Assembly: GCA_902515745.1 (NCBI GenBank) | Contig: CABXWB010000001.1 | Coordinates: 204,304 to 268,303, forward strand | Direction of reading: 5' to 3' | Origin: an uncultured Alphaproteobacteria bacterium | Lineage (GTDB): Bacteria; Pseudomonadota; Alphaproteobacteria; HIMB59; GCA-002718135 | DNA length: 64,000 bases | Part shown: piece after piece, positions 51,112 to 59,078 of the stretch | Layout: the number at the start of each line of letters is the position of its first letter | Numbering within the stretch: position 1 is the stretch's first letter | Notes under the pieces: generated by a model | The model's database searches: none | What the model was told of the DNA's origin: nothing | The model's input: the letters and a program-made list of their open reading frames with translations, nothing else | Translations under genes and position numbers: made by a program

Positions 51112-53028
51112 ATGGATTATGAACTTTTAGATAAAATTAATTTTCCATCTGACTTAAGAGAATTTAAAAAAAAAGATCTCAAGCAAATCTCAGAAGAATT
51201 AAGAGCTAAAACAATTGAGACTGTTTCAAAAACTGGTGGACATTTAGGTGCTGGGTTAGGAGTTGTTGAATTAACTGTAGCAATTCACTATGTCTTTAAC
51301 ACTCCACATGATAAATTAATCTGGGATGTGGGACATCAAGCTTATCCCCATAAAATCATTACAGGAAGAAAAAAAAATATAGATACACTTAGAAAGAAAG
51401 ATGGTGTTTATGGTTTTGTAAGAAGATCAGAAAGTGAATATGATCCCTTTGGCACAGCCCATAGTTCAACGGCAGTATCAGCAGGGTTAGGAATTAAAGC
51501 CGCAAAAGATATAAATAAGGACAGATCAAAAGTTATATGTGTTGTTGGAGATGGTGCCTTAAGTGCAGGTTTAGCATATGAAGGATTAAATAACGCAGGC
51601 GCACAAAAAAAAGGTTTGATTGTTATTTTAAATGATAACAAAATGTCAATAGACAAACCTGTTGGTGCTATGAGCACATATCTAACTAGATTACTTTCAT
51701 CTAAATCTTACTCCAGCTTGAGAAATATTATTAAAAAAATTTCTAAAACATTACCATCAAATCTTTCAAAAACTCTTTATAGAACAGAAGAATATTCTAA
51801 AGGGCTTATCTCTGGAGGTACTTTATTTGAGGAATTGGGTTTTTATTATCTTGGACCAATAGATGGTCACAATATAAACGATATGGTATCTGTACTAGAA
51901 AACATTAGAGATAATAAATTTGATAAACCAGTTTTTCTTCATTGTGTAACTAAAAAAGGCAAAGGATATAGTCCTGCAGAAAAATCAGAAGATAAATTTC
52001 ATGGTGTAGAGAAGTTTGATATTAATACAGGTAACTCAGTTAAAAAAACAAATTTAAAATCTTACTCAAATGTTTTTGGAGAAAAACTAACAAAACTTGC
52101 TGAAAATGATGAAAAAATTGTAGCAATAACTGCAGCTATGATGTCTGGAACAGGGTTAAAATTATTCCAACAAAATTTTGAAAAAAGATTTTTTGATGTT
52201 GGTATTGCTGAGCAACATGCTGTTACGATGGCAGCTGGATTAGCTACAGAGGGTTTTAAGCCATTTGTTGCAATTTACTCAACATTTTTACAAAGAGCTT
52301 ATGATCAAATCATTCATGATGTAGCTATTCAAAAATTACCTGTTAGATTTGCGATTGATAGAGCAGGGTTAGTAGGATCAGATGGTCCTACTCATGCTGG
52401 TTCATTTGATATTACTTATTTAGCTACATTACCAAATTTTATAATTATGGCACCTAGCAATCAGAGAGAGTTATCTAATATGATAGAGTTATCTTGCGAG
52501 ATTAATGACACACCATCTGCTTTTAGATTTCCAAGAGGAACAGGGTCAGATGAACTATTAGAGAATCAGCCTATAGATATCAATATAGGTAAGGGATATA
52601 TTCTAATTGAAGGTAATGATGTTGCAATCTTAAATTTAGGAACAAGACTTGAAAAATGTATTGAAGCTAGTAAGTTTCTTAATCAAAATAATATTTATCC
52701 TACTATTGCAGATGCACGATTTGCGAAACCATTGGACACACAGTTAATAGATAACTTAATAAATAATCATAAGTATATTTTAACAATAGAAGAGGGTTCT
52801 ATAGGTGGATTTTCATCTCATGTTTTACATTATATCCATAATACAAGATCAAAAAAAGATAATGTTGTAATAAAAAATTTGATTTTTCCAGATCGTTTTG
52901 TTGAACATATGACACTCGAAGAACAGTATCAAGATATTAAAATGGATACTGAATCAATAATCAGAGAAATTAATAATTTTTATGAAAATAAAATAATTGA
53001 TATAAAGAATTTTAAATTAAAAGTTTAA
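51112..53028 (+). CDS. dxs: 1-deoxy-D-xylulose-5-phosphate synthase
   Basis: This 638-residue ThDP enzyme condenses pyruvate and glyceraldehyde 3-phosphate, the first step of the MEP isoprenoid pathway. It has SKTGGHLGAGLGVVELTVA, WDVGHQAYPHKIITGR, the ThDP motif GDGALSAGLAYEGLNNAG with NDNKMSI near residues 146-182, DVGIAEQHAVTMAAGLA with the catalytic Glu near 368 and DRAGLVGSDGPTHAG near 420. It is complete and is followed by panB after 31 bp. Confidence 0.97.
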   Translation: MDYELLDKINFPSDLREFKKKDLKQISEELRAKTIETVSKTGGHLGAGLGVVELTVAIHYVFNTPHDKLIWDVGHQAYPHKIITGRKKNIDTLRKKDGVYGFVRRSESEYDPFGTAHSSTAVSAGLGIKAAKDINKDRSKVICVVGDGALSAGLAYEGLNNAGAQKKGLIVILNDNKMSIDKPVGAMSTYLTRLLSSKSYSSLRNIIKKISKTLPSNLSKTLYRTEEYSKGLISGGTLFEELGFYYLGPIDGHNINDMVSVLENIRDNKFDKPVFLHCVTKKGKGYSPAEKSEDKFHGVEKFDINTGNSVKKTNLKSYSNVFGEKLTKLAENDEKIVAITAAMMSGTGLKLFQQNFEKRFFDVGIAEQHAVTMAAGLATEGFKPFVAIYSTFLQRAYDQIIHDVAIQKLPVRFAIDRAGLVGSDGPTHAGSFDITYLATLPNFIIMAPSNQRELSNMIELSCEINDTPSAFRFPRGTGSDELLENQPIDINIGKGYILIEGNDVAILNLGTRLEKCIEASKFLNQNNIYPTIADARFAKPLDTQLIDNLINNHKYILTIEEGSIGGFSSHVLHYIHNTRSKKDNVVIKNLIFPDRFVEHMTLEEQYQDIKMDTESIIREINNFYENKIIDIKNFKLKV

Positions 53029-53048
53029 TTCTTATTAAAAGTTTAATT
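53016..53048 (+). repeat. 18-bp-period tandem duplication at the dxs stop
   Basis: ATTAAAAGTTTAATT occurs at 53016-53030 and again at 53034-53048. The first copy holds the end of dxs (LKV-stop), and the second repeats LKV-stop in the same frame 18 bp downstream. The duplication leaves the dxs product unchanged and lies in the dxs-panB gap. Confidence 0.7.
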
Positions 53049-53059
53049 GAAATTTAAAA

Positions 53060-53845
53060 ATGAAGAAAATTAAAATTTTAGGTAAAAATTTTTCTAAACC
53101 TATTAGCTGTTTGACTGCATATTCTCCATCAATTGCAAATATTTTAGATGGAAAAATTGATTTAATACTAGTTGGAGACTCTCTAGGATCAACACTCTAT
53201 GGTATGAATAATACTCAAGGAGTTACTATGGATATGATGAAAAATCATGGTGCAGCTGTAAATAAAAAAATTAAGAAAAGTTTAAAAGTTTTAGATATGC
53301 CTTATAAAACATATGATAATAAAATAGATGCATATAAAAATGCTAAAATACTTTTAAATCACTGCAGTCCTGATTTATTAAAGATAGAAATTAGTAAAAA
53401 AAAATTAGTTGTTTTAAAACACCTAGTAGATAAAAAAGTAAATATTATTTCTCACATAGGAGTAACACCGCAAAGTTATAAGAATTTTAATAAAATAAAA
53501 GTTTTAGGAAAAACTTCAAAAGAAAAAAACAATTTATTGAAGTTAGCACAGGAATCTGAAAAGCTTGGAGCTAAGGCTGTCTTACTTGAATGTATTACTG
53601 CAGATACAGCAAAACTAATTACTGAAAATATTTCGATACCTACAATAGGTATAGGTGCTTCAAGATATTGTGATGGTCAAGTTTTGGTATTTGATGATTT
53701 AATAAATTTAAGCTTAAATGATAAAAAACCGAAATTTGTAAAAAATTATTTTAATTTTAACAAAATTGCTGGAAATATAGTTAAAAAATACAATCGAGAA
53801 GTTAAGCTTAAAAAATTTCCTAGTACTAAATTTAGTTACAATTAA
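53060..53845 (+). CDS. panB: 3-methyl-2-oxobutanoate hydroxymethyltransferase
   Basis: This 261-residue enzyme makes ketopantoate for CoA synthesis. It has SCLTAYSPSIANIL, ILVGDSLGSTLYG (Mg-binding Asp), VTMDMMKNHGAAV, VLDMPYKTY, HIGVTPQS and VLLECITADTAKLI (the Glu), then IPTIGIGASRYCDGQVLVFDDLI. It is somewhat diverged (SPS in place of the usual YD-type segment), but the catalytic residues are kept. panC is not next to it. Its TAA shares a TTAA with the carbonic anhydrase stop. Confidence 0.92.
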   Translation: MKKIKILGKNFSKPISCLTAYSPSIANILDGKIDLILVGDSLGSTLYGMNNTQGVTMDMMKNHGAAVNKKIKKSLKVLDMPYKTYDNKIDAYKNAKILLNHCSPDLLKIEISKKKLVVLKHLVDKKVNIISHIGVTPQSYKNFNKIKVLGKTSKEKNNLLKLAQESEKLGAKAVLLECITADTAKLITENISIPTIGIGASRYCDGQVLVFDDLINLSLNDKKPKFVKNYFNFNKIAGNIVKKYNREVKLKKFPSTKFSYN

Positions 53846-54474
53846 TCCAAATCTATAAAACTATTATTATTATCTAAAAACTTGATTAAACCAGAATTGA
53901 TTTGATACCACAAGCCAATTACATTTAGTTTATTTTCATTAATTAATTTTTCTATAAAGTCATATTCGCGTAAATTTTTAATTGATTGTTTTATATTTTC
54001 CTGCTCAAAAAAAGTTAATTTTTCAGTATCTGAAAAGTCATTGGGGATATTATTGTAAGAATCTTGTAAACAACTTATCCATTGATTTATGTATTCAAAA
54101 TCATTTATATTTTTTTTGTCAAATAATGTTTTGTAAGAATACTCAACTCCACCACAATTTGAGTGGCCTAAAATAATTAAGTTTTTAATTTTTAGAACTT
54201 TTAATGCATATTCTATAGCAGATAAAGTTTGTATATTTTTATCCTTATCTTTTTTGGAAGGTATTATATTAGCGATATTTCTATGTATAAAATAATCTCC
54301 AACACTCCCACAAAATATCGTATTTTCAAGAATTCTAGAATCACAACAAGTAATTATCATAGCAATTGGCTTTTGTGGTTTTTTAGAAGCTTGCTGGTAA
54401 ATTTCTTTATAACCTTCAAAGGTATTCTTTTTCCAGAATTGATATCTTTCAATTAAAAATTTTGGTATTTCCAT
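53842..54474 (-). CDS. beta-class carbonic anhydrase
   Basis: This 210-residue zinc enzyme hydrates CO2. The ligand motifs are IITCCDSRI near residue 41 (Cys, and the Asp-Arg pair) and LGHSNCGGVEYS near residue 103 (His and Cys). HRNIANIIP near residue 68 and the AIEYALKVLKIKNLIILGH strand are typical. It is oriented against panB with the stop codons sharing TTAA and is divergent from dusA. Confidence 0.93.
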   Translation of the reverse strand: MEIPKFLIERYQFWKKNTFEGYKEIYQQASKKPQKPIAMIITCCDSRILENTIFCGSVGDYFIHRNIANIIPSKKDKDKNIQTLSAIEYALKVLKIKNLIILGHSNCGGVEYSYKTLFDKKNINDFEYINQWISCLQDSYNNIPNDFSDTEKLTFFEQENIKQSIKNLREYDFIEKLINENKLNVIGLWYQINSGLIKFLDNNNSFIDLD

Positions 54475-54514
54475 ATTATTATTATTTTAAAAATTGTTTA
54501 TATAGCAAAATTAA

Positions 54515-55489
54515 ATGAAAAAGGAAATTAGTAGAAAATTCTGTGTGGCACCAATGATGGGGTATACAACCCCATATGCTAGAAAACTTTATAGAATTTT
54601 ATCAAACAATAGTTTTTTGTTTAGTGAAATGATAGCAACAAAATCACTTATTTATTCAAAGAGTAGAAAAAATATAATTGATAATGACTTTAATAACCCT
54701 GTTGCTCTTCAGGTAGGTGGTTCTGAGATAGAGGATTTAACAAAAGCTTCAAAAATAGCAATAGATTATAATTATGACGAAATTAATTTAAATGTTGGTT
54801 GTCCAAGCAAAGCAGTACAAAATGGAAGTTTTGGTGCATGTCTTATGAGAGATAAAACTCTTGTTAGAAATTGTATGGAAGCTTTACAAAATGATAAAAT
54901 CGAAGCTACTTTAAAATGTAGATTAGGATTAGGCAAAGAATTAAATTATGAATTCTTTGAGGAATTTGTCGATGAGATATCAAAAACTGGTATTAAGATA
55001 ATTTATGTACATGCAAGAAATGCAATTTTGAGTGGGATTAGCCCACAAGCCAATAGATCTATTCCTCCTCTTAGATATGATTTTGTAAAAAAAATTAAAA
55101 ATAAATTTCCTGAAATAAAATTCATACTAAATGGAGGTATAGATAGTCTAGAAAAAGCTGATAGCCTACTAAAAGAATTTGATGGTGTAATGGTTGGAAG
55201 ATTAATTAAAAATAATCCATTCATTCTAAAAGAAGTTGATAAAAAAATTTTCAATGAAAAAAATAAATCAATCGATGAAACAATAATTTATAATTATTTT
55301 GAATATATTAAACCAAAATTAGGCTTTGAATCGATTTTTAGATTACTAAGCCCTCTGCTTTCTATTTTTTTTTCTGTACCCAATAGTAAAATATACAAAT
55401 CAAGAATTAATGAGTATATGAAAGATAAAAGAATAAATTTAATTGAAGACTTGTTGATTAAATTTGTTAGCGAGAAAAATCTCTCTTAA
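54515..55489 (+). CDS. dusA: tRNA-dihydrouridine synthase A
   Basis: This 324-residue FMN enzyme reduces uridines in the tRNA D loop. It starts with FCVAPMMGYTTPYARKLYRILS and has EMIATKSLIYS, NPVALQVGGSEIEDLTKAS, then INLNVGCPSKAVQNGSFGACLM with the catalytic Cys near residue 97. It also has IYVHARNAILSGISPQANRSIPP and FDGVMVGRLIKNNPFIL. The sequence QNGxFGACLM and the RxIPPLRY segment separate DusA from DusB/C. It stands alone on the plus strand. Confidence 0.94.
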   Translation: MKKEISRKFCVAPMMGYTTPYARKLYRILSNNSFLFSEMIATKSLIYSKSRKNIIDNDFNNPVALQVGGSEIEDLTKASKIAIDYNYDEINLNVGCPSKAVQNGSFGACLMRDKTLVRNCMEALQNDKIEATLKCRLGLGKELNYEFFEEFVDEISKTGIKIIYVHARNAILSGISPQANRSIPPLRYDFVKKIKNKFPEIKFILNGGIDSLEKADSLLKEFDGVMVGRLIKNNPFILKEVDKKIFNEKNKSIDETIIYNYFEYIKPKLGFESIFRLLSPLLSIFFSVPNSKIYKSRINEYMKDKRINLIEDLLIKFVSEKNLS

Positions 55490-55493
55490 TCGT

Positions 55494-56021
55494 TTAATAA
55501 GGTATATGATAAGAAAGGCTTAAGATTTCAACACCCGGATTTTTATCACCCAAGTTTGCATTTGAGATATGACTAAATGATATTCCAATCCTATTTTTAT
55601 TCTTAAATTCGTAACTGACTTCTAATGATGTTCTAAATTGTATATCGTTACCTAATTTTTTTCCAGATCCATCATCATAAACACCTAAGCCAAAACTAGG
55701 AGTGAAAAAATATTTATTTTGTTTACCTTGAAGTAACTGTCCCAAGTTATCTTCGACATAGATACCTGTCAGGATGTATGATGCAGAGTCGCTTGTATAC
55801 TCTGCGCCAAAAAATGGTTTGAGAAAAAAGAAGTTATCTTCTTCTGGCCCAATATTTAAAATGGAATTGTCACTTCTAAATTCATATCTAAAATCTGATG
55901 CTTGATTTTTTTCTGAACCGTCAAACTTTACATCATAAATACCTAAACCAAAAACATGGGTGCCTTTACTAAGAACAATGTTAGGGAAAAATATTACTAT
56001 GAATATAATAAGTATTCTCAT
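55494..56021 (-). CDS. PagL-like acyloxyacyl hydrolase / lipid A 3-O-deacylase family
   Basis: This 175-residue outer-membrane barrel protein has an N-terminal signal peptide (MRILIIFIVIFFPNIVLSKG). It consists of alternating hydrophobic strands and ends with the C-terminal motif IGISFSHISNANLGDKNPGVE, where His and Ser of the SHxSNA segment and the later Glu match the PagL catalytic residues. The last residue is aromatic (Tyr), as expected for barrel insertion. It lies downstream of rpoH. The enzymatic role is inferred. Confidence 0.75.
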   Translation of the reverse strand: MRILIIFIVIFFPNIVLSKGTHVFGLGIYDVKFDGSEKNQASDFRYEFRSDNSILNIGPEEDNFFFLKPFFGAEYTSDSASYILTGIYVEDNLGQLLQGKQNKYFFTPSFGLGVYDDGSGKKLGNDIQFRTSLEVSYEFKNKNRIGISFSHISNANLGDKNPGVEILSLSYHIPY

Positions 56022-56055
56022 TATTATATTATCTTATAATTATTTAATTTAGCTA

Positions 56056-56922
56056 TCAAACAAAAAATTCTTTATTTTGTTGAGAAATATCTAATAAAGA
56101 TTTTTTTAATTTTTCTAGAGCTTTAGTTTCAATTTGTCTAACTCTCTCTTTGCTAATTTTTAATTTTTGACCTAATTCATCTAAAGTGATGCTTCTCTCT
56201 CTAAATTTTCTTAAACGTATAATTGTCTTCTCTCTTTCATTTAAAGTATCTATAGCCTTATTAATAAAATCTTTTTTTATATTTTTGTCATTGAACTCTT
56301 CAAATGACTCTTCAGGATTTTGACGATCATCAGCTAATAGACTCATAAGATCATTTTCAGTTTCATTATCTACTTTTTGATTAAGGTGTAAATCTCCACC
56401 AGTTAATCTTGATTCCATGTTTTGTACTTCAATAGATTTAACTTTTAGCATATGTGACACTTTATTAATTTCATCTTGACCCATAAATTCTCTTGAAACA
56501 TCATTGATTTGTTGTTTAATTTTTTTTAAGTTAAAAAAAAGTGCTTTTTGAGAAGCAGTGGATCCTGTTCTGACAACAGACCAATTCTTTAAAATATAGT
56601 CCTGTATAGATGCCCTTATCCACCAAGATGCATAAGTTGAAAGTCTGAAATCTTTAGAGGTATCAAATTTTTCTAGGGCATGCATTATACCTAAAACACC
56701 CTCATGAATTAAATCATCTATTGGCAATCCATAGCTTGAGTATTTTCTAGCATATGAAACTGCTAGTCGCAGGTATGAATTTAGAATTTTTTGAAGAGAT
56801 CTTGGAGTTTTGTTATCTCTCCAGTCATTAATAAGATAGAATTCCTCATCTTTTTCAAGGATTGAAGCCTTTTTAGAGAGCTCTATAAGATTATTGGAGA
56901 AAAAGTAATTTTTATTAACCAT
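56056..56922 (-). CDS. rpoH: heat-shock sigma factor RpoH (sigma-32)
   Basis: This 288-residue sigma-70 family member has region 2 with LIHEGVLGIMHALEKFDTSKDFRLSTYASWWIRASIQDYIL (residues 70-110). The RpoH box QKALFFNLKK lies near residue 131 and identifies the heat-shock type. Region 4 has TLNEREKTIIRLR and TLDELGQKLKISKERVRQIE near residue 250. It follows the metallophosphoesterase-like gene by 32 bp and precedes a PagL-like gene. No thermosensor-like structure is evident in the 32-bp gap. Confidence 0.94.
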   Translation of the reverse strand: MVNKNYFFSNNLIELSKKASILEKDEEFYLINDWRDNKTPRSLQKILNSYLRLAVSYARKYSSYGLPIDDLIHEGVLGIMHALEKFDTSKDFRLSTYASWWIRASIQDYILKNWSVVRTGSTASQKALFFNLKKIKQQINDVSREFMGQDEINKVSHMLKVKSIEVQNMESRLTGGDLHLNQKVDNETENDLMSLLADDRQNPEESFEEFNDKNIKKDFINKAIDTLNEREKTIIRLRKFRERSITLDELGQKLKISKERVRQIETKALEKLKKSLLDISQQNKEFFV

Positions 56923-56954
56923 TATATTATTATACGAGAGATTTTATAAATGGA

Positions 56955-57767
56955 TCAATTATTTTCAAATAAATCTAATATTTCGCCATTTTCTCGAAAT
57001 ATTCCACACAAAATACTTTCATTGCTCAAAGGTTGTTTAAATAAAGTGCAGACTACATTGTTATTTGTAATTTCTTGTTGATTAATGTGTTTAGATTCAT
57101 AGCCTCTTACAATTCTTGAAAATGTTTTATACGGTTTTTGTATTGTAGAAAAGTTTTGAAAACCCCACCAAAAACAATCATTTTGTGCCGATAGGGGTCT
57201 AGTTATATCGACACCCCTATTAACAAATAATATTTTTTTTGAATGTGAATATGCAGCATGTTTCAAATTTAAGAAATATTCTATGTGTCCAGGATTCATT
57301 TGAATTGATTTATTTAAATGTGATGTCCATTTTGAAATATTAATAGTCCCCGATGAAGCGATGTTTTTAACCTCATTTTCAGAAAAACCATATGAGTTTA
57401 TTGTTTTATTAACTCCATGTTCAAACATCCATTCAACTATTTCTGAAGGATTTGGGGCTAATTGCAATTGTAATAGTTTACTAAACATCTCTTCTTGAGC
57501 TCCTCTTAAAAAAACAATTGATTTTGGTTTTATCTTAAATTTCGACATTATATTGAATCTTAAATCAATAGCACTGCTCAATGTTTCTTTTGAATTATCT
57601 CCAAGCCCTATTATATTTCCCAAAAAAATTAATTTATCGTCATAATTAAAGTTATCAAGAATAAATTTCTTTATTGAAGTAAACGATTTTAGATTTGAAT
57701 GAATTGACCCTATAGCCCATAACTTTCCAGATTTTTCTAATTCTACAAAATTGCCAGTTTTATTCAA
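56955..57767 (-). CDS. metallophosphoesterase-fold protein with degraded active site
   Basis: This 270-residue protein follows the order of serine/threonine-phosphatase-like metallophosphoesterases. The motif positions are altered, however: GDIHG reads GSIHS (residue 19 region), GDxxDRG reads GNIIGLG, GNHE reads RGAQEEM, and the VHAG-type motif reads VNRGV. The first His remains, but the metal-binding Asp, Asn and His of the other motifs are changed. The frame is intact, so it is probably a non-catalytic family member. It lies between carD (4-bp gap) and rpoH, which suggests a regulatory role. The substrate or partner is unknown. Confidence 0.65.
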   Translation of the reverse strand: MNKTGNFVELEKSGKLWAIGSIHSNLKSFTSIKKFILDNFNYDDKLIFLGNIIGLGDNSKETLSSAIDLRFNIMSKFKIKPKSIVFLRGAQEEMFSKLLQLQLAPNPSEIVEWMFEHGVNKTINSYGFSENEVKNIASSGTINISKWTSHLNKSIQMNPGHIEYFLNLKHAAYSHSKKILFVNRGVDITRPLSAQNDCFWWGFQNFSTIQKPYKTFSRIVRGYESKHINQQEITNNNVVCTLFKQPLSNESILCGIFRENGEILDLFENN

Positions 57768-57771
57768 AGTA

Positions 57772-58275
57772 TTATTTTTTATTTAAGATATTTTCAATTT
57801 TTTCAGTTGATTGAAAATAATCAGTTTTTTCAACTGCAGCTACTTCTCTAGCTAAACGTTCTATTGCAACCTGGAACATTTGTCTTTCACTATAAGATTG
57901 TTCAGATTGACTACTTTTTCTAAATAAATCCCTTACTACTTCAGCAATTTTTACAGGATCTCCAGAATAAATTTTTGTTTCATATTCCTGCGCCCTTCTA
58001 CTCCACATTATTCTTCTTATTTTTGGTTTTAGTTTTAAAGTTGAAAATACTTCTTCAACAATTTTTTTTGAAGAGATTTTTCTTAAGCCAACCTCATCTC
58101 TTTTTTCAAGTGGCACCCTGATAATTAATTTAGATTGCTCCATCTTGACTACATAAAAACTTGTTTTTATATTGGATATTTCCATATTTTCAATCTTAGT
58201 AATTTCACCTACTCCATGTTTTGGATAGACTACTATTTCTCCAATTTTAAAATCAGAATTTTTTTTTGTTACCAT
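57772..58275 (-). CDS. carD: CarD/CdnL family transcription regulator
   Basis: This 167-residue RNA-polymerase-binding regulator has the N-terminal RID domain with FKIGEIVVYPKHGVGEITKIE (residues 9-29), MEQSKLIIRVPL and then a helical DNA-contacting C domain with MWSRRAQEYETKIYSGDP and ERQMFQVAIERLAREVAAVE. In alphaproteobacteria CdnL stabilises open complexes at ribosomal and growth promoters. It starts one base after fdxA, a conserved alphaproteobacterial pair. Confidence 0.93.
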   Translation of the reverse strand: MVTKKNSDFKIGEIVVYPKHGVGEITKIENMEISNIKTSFYVVKMEQSKLIIRVPLEKRDEVGLRKISSKKIVEEVFSTLKLKPKIRRIMWSRRAQEYETKIYSGDPVKIAEVVRDLFRKSSQSEQSYSERQMFQVAIERLAREVAAVEKTDYFQSTEKIENILNKK

Positions 58276-58608
58276 TTATCTTCCTGGTTTGTCACTAAAG
58301 TGTTTATTATATTTATCTTCAACATTTTGCCATTTATCTGCATCATGGGGTGGAGTTTTTTTTTCATTAATATTAGGCCAAATTTCAGAATATTTTCTAT
58401 TAATTTCAGCCCATTTCTCTATTCCATCTTCAGTATCTGAAAGTATTGCTTCCACTGGACACTCTGGTTCGCAAACACCACAATCAATACATTCATCAGG
58501 ATGTATAACAAGCATATTTTCTCCCTCATAAAAACAGTCAACTGGGCATACTTCGACACAATCCATGTGTTTACATTTAATACATTTTTCGTCGACAACA
58601 TATGTCAT
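58276..58608 (-). CDS. fdxA: ferredoxin FdxA (7Fe type)
   Basis: This 110-residue ferredoxin has [17 protein letters not shown] at residues 9-25 (3Fe-4S plus one 4Fe-4S ligand) and [15 protein letters not shown] at residues 40-54 (4Fe-4S). A C-terminal extension with [15 protein letters not shown] matches alphaproteobacterial FdxA. It lies one base upstream of carD and one base after the TerB-like gene. Confidence 0.95.
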   Translation of the reverse strand: MTYVVDEKCIKCKHMDCVEVCPVDCFYEGENMLVIHPDECIDCGVCEPECPVEAILSDTEDGIEKWAEINRKYSEIWPNINEKKTPPHDADKWQNVEDKYNKHFSDKPGR

Positions 58609-58609
58609 A

Positions 58610-59059
58610 TTATTTCAGAATTTTATTTAGAGCTCTTTTTCTTGCATTTCCAGAGTTTACATCAGAAATATAAAGTAATCCAGCAAGTCTTCTTATAAGA
58701 TTTGATTCAAAATCATGTATTTCACCATCAGATAATACTATTTCCCATAAAGCTTCAATAAGTAAAAGTTTCTTATCTTCAGAAAAATTTTTATTAATAA
58801 ATGACGTATAATGGTGAAGGGATTTAGAGTTATTTTTATTTTTTATAGCCTTATTAAGCACAATTTCTACTTGATCAGAATTTTCTTCAAAAATATCAAT
58901 CAAACTTAATCTAATTTTTTTTATTTCATCTTCATCAATTTTACCATCTGTGTAAGCTGCCTCAATCATCAATCCAGATAGAAGCTCTAGACTTTTGCTA
59001 TCCTCTTTCTCTTTTGTGGAATTTTGATTATTTAAAATATTTTTTAATATATTTAACAA
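58610..59059 (-). CDS. TerB-like helical protein
   Basis: This 149-residue protein has two copies of a TerB-type acidic helix motif: [20 protein letters not shown] (residues 34-53) and [19 protein letters not shown] (C-terminal third). These match the TerB/DjlA metal-binding-like helical fold (DGxIxxxExxxI). The role is unknown; in some alphaproteobacteria TerB proteins are linked to stress. In relatives, an S4-domain RNA-binding gene often lies between the helicase and fdxA; here this gene occupies that position. Confidence 0.75.
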   Translation of the reverse strand: MLNILKNILNNQNSTKEKEDSKSLELLSGLMIEAAYTDGKIDEDEIKKIRLSLIDIFEENSDQVEIVLNKAIKNKNNSKSLHHYTSFINKNFSEDKKLLLIEALWEIVLSDGEIHDFESNLIRRLAGLLYISDVNSGNARKRALNKILK

Positions 59060-59078
59060 TTTATACCTATTATTACTT

